From: a virus
DNA length: 27,417 nucleotides
IMG/VR virus record: IMGVR_UViG_3300020159_000995
Coordinates: 1-27,417 of that record
Direction: 5' to 3' (one strand)
The notes below the pieces were generated by a model, which was given only the letters and a program-made list of their open reading frames with translations, ran no database searches and was not told the origin of the DNA. Within the stretch, counting starts at the first letter, position 1; each line of letters opens with the position of its first letter. The position numbers and the translations under genes were made by a program. Below, piece by piece: positions 24,412 through 27,417 of the stretch.

Positions 24412-25124
24412 AACAGCGAACACTGGGTATCATACAAAGCCGCGGGCTAGGAGATCTGGTCATAGCCCTGCCCATAGCGGGTCACTACCACGAAGAGGGC
24501 TACACCATCATATGGCCCATACTGGCGGAGTTTGTACCCAGTATGCAGGCCCTGGCCCCCTGGGTTAAATGGGTACCTTTACCCTATGATGCCCCGGGTC
24601 GTTACTTTTATGACGTACCCATGGAGCGACTGCGAAACTTCCGTTGTGACGAAATACTGCCACTGTATCAGCACCTGAGTAATCACGACTTCTCCAAAGA
24701 AAAGTATTTCCAGTACACATCCTTTGATCAGTACAAATATATACGTGCAGGCGTACCTTTCCTGAAGAAATGGGAATTATCTAAGTATATTACCCGCAAT
24801 CCCGAACGTGAACAAGCCCTATACAACGAAGTAGTAGAAAACCCAGACTATGTGGTCACTCACTTACAGGGCAGTGATCACCGTGCCACCTACGATCCTA
24901 AAATAGTCCCAGAAGGCTGGCAGACCATAGAAATTACGGAACGACCGGGCTATAACCTACAGGATTGGCTACTTGTACTAGAACGAGCACAGAGTCTTAT
25001 ACTAGTAGACAGTGTGTACGCAAACCTAGTGGATCAATTAAACATCGGCGAAGATCGCTACTTTATCCAAAGAAGTCACATAGGACTAACACCCGTACAA
25101 GGACAACACTGGACCTGGCTTTAA
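24405..25124 (+). CDS. GT9/heptosyltransferase-like protein, gene 2
   Basis: A 239-aa protein starting MVKQRTLGIIQSRGLGDLVIALPIAGHY. The GLGDLVIALP turn is equivalent to GALGDLIYSLP in the gene at 23422. The C-terminal half has VVTHLQGSDHRATYDP and LILVDSVYANLVDQL, which sits where GT9 enzymes have the DSG..HLA donor-site helix. I chose the ATG at 24405 because it overlaps the stop of the 55-aa gene; a longer frame to 24330 would run through that gene. The pair with the gene at 23422 looks like an old duplication. There is no membrane segment, so it is a soluble or peripheral enzyme. The sugar and acceptor are unknown. Confidence 0.68.
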   Translation: MVKQRTLGIIQSRGLGDLVIALPIAGHYHEEGYTIIWPILAEFVPSMQALAPWVKWVPLPYDAPGRYFYDVPMERLRNFRCDEILPLYQHLSNHDFSKEKYFQYTSFDQYKYIRAGVPFLKKWELSKYITRNPEREQALYNEVVENPDYVVTHLQGSDHRATYDPKIVPEGWQTIEITERPGYNLQDWLLVLERAQSLILVDSVYANLVDQLNIGEDRYFIQRSHIGLTPVQGQHWTWL

Positions 25125-25140
25125 GCCGGTAAATATAGGG

Positions 25141-25350
25141 ATGAGCACCCGTCATCCTACACGCCAGGAAGAGTTCCAGAGAGAAATCAACGAGATGTTA
25201 GAGAATTCTCCGTATAAAGATGACGTCAGTCTACATAGACTATACTGTATGGGACTACTTAGAGAACTACTGATATATAGTGCAGTAGACATCTTGGAAG
25301 TACGTGAGCGCATAAGATACCTAGCTGAACGTGATAATAGTAGCAGGTAA
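25141..25350 (+). CDS. Small 69-aa protein of unknown function
   Basis: A charged, mostly helical protein (RQEEFQREINEMLEN, then LHRLYCMGLLRELLIYSAVDILEVRERIRYLAER). It has no known motif and no membrane segment. The ATG at 25141 is directly preceded by AGGG with almost no spacer, which is poor. A second ATG at 25195 would give a 51-aa product. The stop is well separated from the next features. Transcription could come from P1 through the glycosyltransferase gene, since there is no terminator between them. The call that it is coding rests on the coherent amphipathic helices and on its place at the end of the gene run. Confidence 0.55.
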   Translation: MSTRHPTRQEEFQREINEMLENSPYKDDVSLHRLYCMGLLRELLIYSAVDILEVRERIRYLAERDNSSR

Positions 25351-25799
25351 GCATAATACACTATATACACTGCAAATACCCCGCTAGAGCTAGTACCCAG
25401 AATACCCCGCTATAAGAGAATAGGAGAGTTCTCCGTAGCGCCAGACAGTGAGCGTAGCGAACGCAGCCGCACCGACAGCACAGAGTACACAGACGCCGTA
25501 TACAGTGAAAACCCCGCTAGAGCATGTACACCGAATACCCCGCTATAAGAGAATCAGGGCCGTGGCTGAACCTGAGCCAGGGTGGCGCCCGGGCAGGAGA
25601 AAAGTGGTGAATGGTGGTGGAACATTTGACTATAGCCTCTCATCCCCACCATGATCTCACAATTTCTACAGTGATTTCACCGTGAAAAAGCCACAGAAAC
25701 GGCGCCAGAATCCCAGAATTTTCACCATTTTCCTGCCAATTTGGACCAAAAATTCCGTGTTTTTTCCGGATTTTTACCACCATTTTACCGGTGTCCAGA
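25351..25799. other. Non-coding region with repeats and a GC-shift
   Basis: About 450 bases with no convincing gene. The first half (25374-25555) holds the spaced repeat pair listed separately and a short hairpin GGAGAGTTCTCC at 25423-25434. The second half (25640-25799) is rich in TTTTC/TTTTACC words. TTTTACCA at 25772-25779 and TTTTACCG at 25783-25790 are 11 bases apart, ending just before the -35 of the tRNA promoter. They match the octamer found in the spacers of three other promoters, so they may be regulatory. Confidence 0.55.
25374..25555 (+). repeat. Pair of two-part direct repeats, 133 bp apart
   Basis: Each copy has two elements 26 bp apart: CCCCGCTAGAG (25379-25389; second copy 25512-25522) and AATACCCCGCTATAAGAGAAT (25401-25421; second copy 25534-25554, identical). 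Both elements share ATACCCCGCTA, so there are four related words in all. The regular 26 and 133 bp distances point to a duplicated protein-binding or structural module. It is not a CRISPR: there are too few units and no uniform spacers. Confidence 0.75.
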
Positions 25800-25828
25800 T
25801 TGACCTAAGCCTAAATATACAGTACAAT
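25800..25828 (+). promoter_or_regulatory. Sigma70-type promoter P2, for the tRNA unit
   Basis: TTGACC at 25800-25805, 17-base spacer, TACAAT at 25823-25828: one change from consensus in each box. It lies 32 bases before the tRNA. The two TTTTACC words just upstream may be operator sites. Confidence 0.72.
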
Positions 25829-25837
25829 ATATGCTTG

Positions 25838-25857
25838 TGCTAGTAGTTGTACTAGCA
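25838..25857 (+). other. Perfect hairpin in front of the tRNA
   Basis: TGCTAGTA (25838-25845), loop GTTG, TACTAGCA (25850-25857): an 8-bp perfect stem three bases before the tRNA. There is no T-run behind it, so it is not a normal terminator. It may protect or position the 5' leader of the tRNA precursor for RNase P cleavage. Confidence 0.55.
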
Positions 25858-25860
25858 TTT

Positions 25861-25939
<79 letters not shown>

Positions 25940-25940
25940 A

Positions 25941-26164
25941 GTTTTAACAGCGTTGAAACCCGAGGATGGGGAGATATATGCAGTGTATGGAGAATCAGGA
26001 ACTAGAAGTCTGGGAGATTCAAGTAAGCACTGTTGAGGAAAGACCTAGTCGGACCGCATACCCGCCGAATCTGTGACCATGGCTTCTAGTGGTAAAGGCT
26101 CGTGTAGTGATAGACAGGAACAAGCAGACGGGGACACTGTGAGGAGACTTGCCTACACTGTGTA
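25941..26164 (+). ncRNA. Candidate structured non-coding RNA between tRNA and terminator
   Basis: No reading frame with a ribosome-binding site fits this 225-base stretch, yet it folds in a nested way. Hairpin 1: 25941-25948 with 25952-25959, directly after the tRNA CCA. Outer stem: 25977-25987 with 26154-26164, 11 bp with two G-U pairs. Inner arm: 26001-26010 with 26081-26090 (10 bp), continued by 26011-26013 with 26077-26079, then 26015-26020 with 26067-26072. The inner and outer stems enclose each other without conflict. The 3' end meets a strong terminator. I do not recognise the family. Confidence 0.5.
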
Positions 26165-26167
26165 CTG

Positions 26168-26205
26168 AAAACCCTATAGCCCGAAAGGTTATAGGGGTTT
26201 TCTTT
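26168..26205 (+). terminator. Rho-independent terminator after the tRNA unit
   Basis: AACCCTATAGCC pairs with GGTTATAGGG and following bases around the loop CGAAA, with flanking A-run and T-run (GGGGTTTTCTTT). The long GC/AT stem with a T tail is a textbook terminator and closes the non-coding unit that begins at P2. Confidence 0.88.
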
Positions 26206-26208
26206 GAG

Positions 26209-26260
26209 TGTGTATAAGCTGTGGATAAGCTGTGGATTGTCTGTGTATAAGTTATCCACA
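26209..26260 (+). other. DnaA-box array, origin-like element
   Basis: Five 9-mers: TGTGTATAA (26209-26217), TGTGGATAA (26220-26228), TGTGGATTG (26231-26239), TGTGTATAA (26242-26250) and, inverted, TTATCCACA (26252-26260). Four of the five fit TTATNCACA or its complement exactly; the third has two changes. The first four start exactly 11 bp apart, close to one helical turn, so bound proteins would line up on one DNA face. Such helical phasing is typical of initiator-binding sites at replication origins. No long AT-rich unwinding stretch is obvious next to it; the flanking terminator and promoter are moderately AT-rich. Confidence 0.72.
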
Positions 26261-26319
26261 GGCGGTAGTGCCAGGATTGTGGCGATTCTACAACAAAGAC
26301 CCTACAGTGAATAGGGTGG

Positions 26320-26348
26320 TTGACATTCTGGTAAAACCCAGCTATAAT
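26320..26348 (+). promoter_or_regulatory. Sigma70-type promoter P3, giving a probably leaderless message
   Basis: TTGACA at 26320-26325, 17-base spacer, TATAAT at 26343-26348. The spacer carries TGGTAAAACCCAGC, identical to that of P1. The ATG of the GIY-YIG-like gene begins seven bases after the -10, at the expected transcription start. A 6-bp hairpin (26299-26304 with 26312-26317) lies just upstream of the -35. Confidence 0.85.
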
Positions 26349-26354
26349 ACACAC

Positions 26355-26693
26355 ATGGAAGCAAAAAACACACCCCGTAAACGGCGAGTAGATCGCAATC
26401 ACATCATATACGAGCTTCGTGTCAACGGGCTTAACTATATAGGCGTGACTGCAAAGACTGAAAGCACCGTACTCAAGTCTGTGCGTGTTCGTGCTAATAA
26501 GCACTTCTATCGCGCCAAAACTGAAGATAAAAACTGGCTCTTGTGTGCAGAACTTCGTAAGCTCGCAGACAAAAACGAGATAGAACTCGTTGTACATGAA
26601 GTCGTGCGTGGCAAAGCAGAAGCGCATCGGAGAGAAGTTGAGATCCGACGTGCAGTTCGCCCAGCTTTGAATACAGATGTGCGTGGTGACTAA
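26355..26693 (+). CDS. Small GIY-YIG-like nuclease
   Basis: A 112-aa protein with the layout of a one-domain GIY-YIG endonuclease. IIYEL (17-21) stands for GIY and NYIGVT (27-32) holds YIG. Arg44, Arg46 and His50 lie in the first helix, Glu94 sits in the AHRREVEIRR segment as the metal ligand, and Asn106 in PALNTDVRGD closes the core. The family cuts DNA in homing enzymes, repair and phage host-takeover. The start was chosen at the ATG that coincides with the P3 start point; the longer frame to 26232 would run through the promoter. The position next to the DnaA-box array is suggestive of a role in replication or in nicking there, but that is a guess. Confidence 0.78.
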   Translation: MEAKNTPRKRRVDRNHIIYELRVNGLNYIGVTAKTESTVLKSVRVRANKHFYRAKTEDKNWLLCAELRKLADKNEIELVVHEVVRGKAEAHRREVEIRRAVRPALNTDVRGD

Positions 26694-26718
26694 TAGCCCG
26701 ACTGGTTGACGGGTTATT
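26692..26718 (+). terminator. Hairpin terminator overlapping the next promoter
   Basis: AATAGCCCG (26692-26700), loop of 9, CGGGTTATT (26710-26718): a 9-bp stem with one G-U pair, followed by GGTTTTA. It starts inside the stop codon of the nuclease gene. The -35 box of P4 (TTGACG) begins in its loop and ends in the 3' arm. Confidence 0.65.
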
Positions 26719-26734
26719 GGTTTTACCATATAAT
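26706..26734 (+). promoter_or_regulatory. Sigma70-type promoter P4
   Basis: TTGACG at 26706-26711, 17-base spacer, TATAAT at 26729-26734. The last 12 bases TATAATTACAAC are the same as in P1. The spacer ends in TTTTACCA, the reverse complement of the TGGTAAAA seen in P1 and P3. The gene behind it has AGGAG at 26752-26756 and ATG at 26762. Confidence 0.83.
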
Positions 26735-26761
26735 TACAACATACACAGACAAGGAGCAGAA

Positions 26762-27043
26762 ATGAAACAGACTTATACACTATACATCTACCGTAGAGAT
26801 CGCCGTTGTAAGACGGGGGAAAGACTATTCTCTACTACGGTTTGGCATGCTCAGGATGCTGAGGGCATCAAGCGCGAGTGCAACGAACTCTACGACTTGT
26901 ACCCTGCTACACAAGGCTGGCGCATGGAGTGTGTGCCCACAATGAAGACTGTTCGCAACTTGATGACCGGGCAAGATGTTGAGATCCCGCACGACACACC
27001 CCGTAGTTGCGACCCATCTAGCGAACTTTATTGGAGCATGTGA
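26762..27043 (+). CDS. Small 93-aa protein of unknown function
   Basis: A 93-aa protein with a basic N-terminal half (YTLYIYRRDRRCKTGERLF) and a helix after WHAQDAEGIKRECNEL, then GWRMECVPT as the last strand and an acidic, proline-rich tail. The layout of strands, helix and strand parallels that of the 55-aa and 66-aa proteins nearby, with a W.A.DA-like start of the helix. The ATG is set by AGGAG and by P4; upstream in-frame codons lie in the promoter. The stop overlaps the next ATG by 1 base (TGATG). No known motif is visible, so no function is assigned. Confidence 0.75.
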   Translation: MKQTYTLYIYRRDRRCKTGERLFSTTVWHAQDAEGIKRECNELYDLYPATQGWRMECVPTMKTVRNLMTGQDVEIPHDTPRSCDPSSELYWSM

Positions 27044-27243
27044 TGTACAGTTATGTATGTCAGATGTTCTACAAAGACAAACTGTATTCCGGACACTATT
27101 GGAAATACAGTCAAGCCAAGGCCCGCAGGGAGATGGTCAAACTATGCGAGCATAGTCCGGGAATGAGATTTGAGTTGACAGACTACAAAACTGGTGTTAT
27201 AATAGATACTGTTGAACACACTATACACAACAAAGGAGCCTGA
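27043..27243 (+). CDS. Small 66-aa protein of unknown function
   Basis: A 66-aa protein (MYSYVCQMFYKDKLYSGHYW, then a helix KYSQAKARREMVKLCEH, then MRFELTDYKTG). It begins in the TGATG overlap with the 93-aa gene, so it is translationally coupled to it. A longer frame from 27031 would only add four residues. The beta-alpha-beta plan and the position of Tyr, Trp and Ala residues resemble those of the preceding protein, which suggests distant paralogy. Its last third contains the P5 promoter for the following gene. No function can be assigned. Confidence 0.7.
   Translation: MYSYVCQMFYKDKLYSGHYWKYSQAKARREMVKLCEHSPGMRFELTDYKTGVIIDTVEHTIHNKGA
27175..27203 (+). promoter_or_regulatory. Sigma70-type promoter P5 inside a coding region
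   Basis: TTGACA at 27175-27180, 17-base spacer, TATAAT at 27198-27203, both perfect. It sits in the 3' end of the 66-aa gene. The gene behind it has AAAGGAG at 27232-27238 and ATG at 27245. It lacks the TGGTAAAA octamer, so it may escape the common control suggested for P1, P3 and P4. Confidence 0.8.
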
Positions 27244-27244
27244 A

Positions 27245-27417
27245 ATGAGCAAGATTACAGTTGAAGTCACCTTCACAGAGAAAGAGCTTAAAGAATTGTT
27301 GATTGATGGGCTCGAGGGGCTCGAAGTCACCGACAAGGTCAAGATGAAAAAGATCTTCAATAGCAAGAGCTTTGCCAAAGGTCTTGCTGAAGACTTGAAG
27401 TATATCTGGACTCAGAA
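27245..27417 (+). CDS. Unknown small protein, N-terminal part (runs off the window)
   Basis: At least 57 residues are visible, beginning MSKITVEVTFTEKELKELLI. The fragment is charged, with a first strand (KITVEVTF), then helices rich in Lys, Glu and Leu, and a VKMKKIFNSKSFAKGLAEDL segment. It is preceded by a strong AAAGGAG and by P5. It reads as a small soluble phage protein; no motif is recognised, and the C-terminus is outside the window. Confidence 0.72.
   Translation, partial: MSKITVEVTFTEKELKELLIDGLEGLEVTDKVKMKKIFNSKSFAKGLAEDLKYIWTQ

Noticed and set aside
25374-25555. Possible CRISPR array
   Set aside because: Only four related short words with unequal gaps (26 and about 107 bp); no uniform repeats or spacers and no cas genes.
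25448-25654. A 68-codon plus-strand frame in the repeat region
   Set aside because: It starts with GTG without a ribosome-binding site, crosses the direct repeats and has low-complexity text; it is most likely chance.
26034-26050. GAGGAAAG motif resembling the conserved 5' P4 strand of RNase P RNA
   Set aside because: The matching 3' strand (ACAGAA...GGCTTA type) is not found at a suitable place, and the whole stretch is too short for a bacterial RNase P RNA.
26019-26780. A 253-codon minus-strand open frame opposite the nuclease gene and the DnaA array
   Set aside because: It runs through the terminator, the DnaA boxes and two promoters, has no ribosome-binding site, and its Cys/Val/Phe-rich text looks like the shadow of the plus-strand gene.

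Overview
The window looks like part of a large tailed-phage genome from an aquatic setting, probably myovirus-like. This is an inference: no terminase, capsid or portal gene is present to prove it. The reasons are very tight gene packing with 4-22 bp overlaps, long one-strand gene runs, a virion-type giant protein, phage-style glycosyltransferase genes, a tRNA, and a set of very small promoter-driven genes.

Region 1 (1-23341, minus strand, AT-rich) reads as one transcription unit running from right to left. It opens with an 1885-aa protein carrying a subtilisin-type protease domain, six Ig-like (He_PIG-type) repeats and a phage-structural-looking C-terminus. A 681-aa GT-A-type glycosyltransferase with internal repeats follows, then five consecutive radical SAM enzymes: three with an N-terminal twitch-like Cys region, one with a C-terminal Cys cluster, and one with a B12-binding-type N-terminus. 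Next come two SGNH-type hydrolases, three paralogous proteins with a fucosyltransferase-like C-terminal motif (A, B, C), an RmlC-type sugar epimerase, an orphan short TPP-dependent E1-alpha-like enzyme, a WcaG-like NAD-sugar epimerase, a 2OG-Fe(II) oxygenase and the start of another NAD-sugar epimerase. Together these look like a machine that makes, modifies and attaches an unusual sugar or peptide decoration. The target is unknown; it could be the host surface glycan or the virion protein encoded first in the operon.

Region 2 (23342-25350, plus strand, clearly richer in G+C) is divergent from region 1. It carries two short GT9/heptosyltransferase-like genes with a promoter-driven 55-aa gene between them, and a 69-aa unknown.

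Region 3 (25351-27417, plus strand) is regulatory and replicative in character. It holds a 133-bp-spaced repeat pair, then a non-coding unit (sigma70-type promoter, tRNA with anticodon CAU, a potentially structured RNA, and a rho-independent terminator). An array of five DnaA-box-like 9-mers follows, the first four exactly 11 bp apart, which suggests an origin-like element. Last come a GIY-YIG-like nuclease gene that appears leaderless, two small unknown genes and the start of a third. Five near-consensus TTGAC-N17/18-TATAAT promoters serve regions 2-3, and three share a TGGTAAAA/TTTTACCA octamer inside the spacer, a candidate operator.
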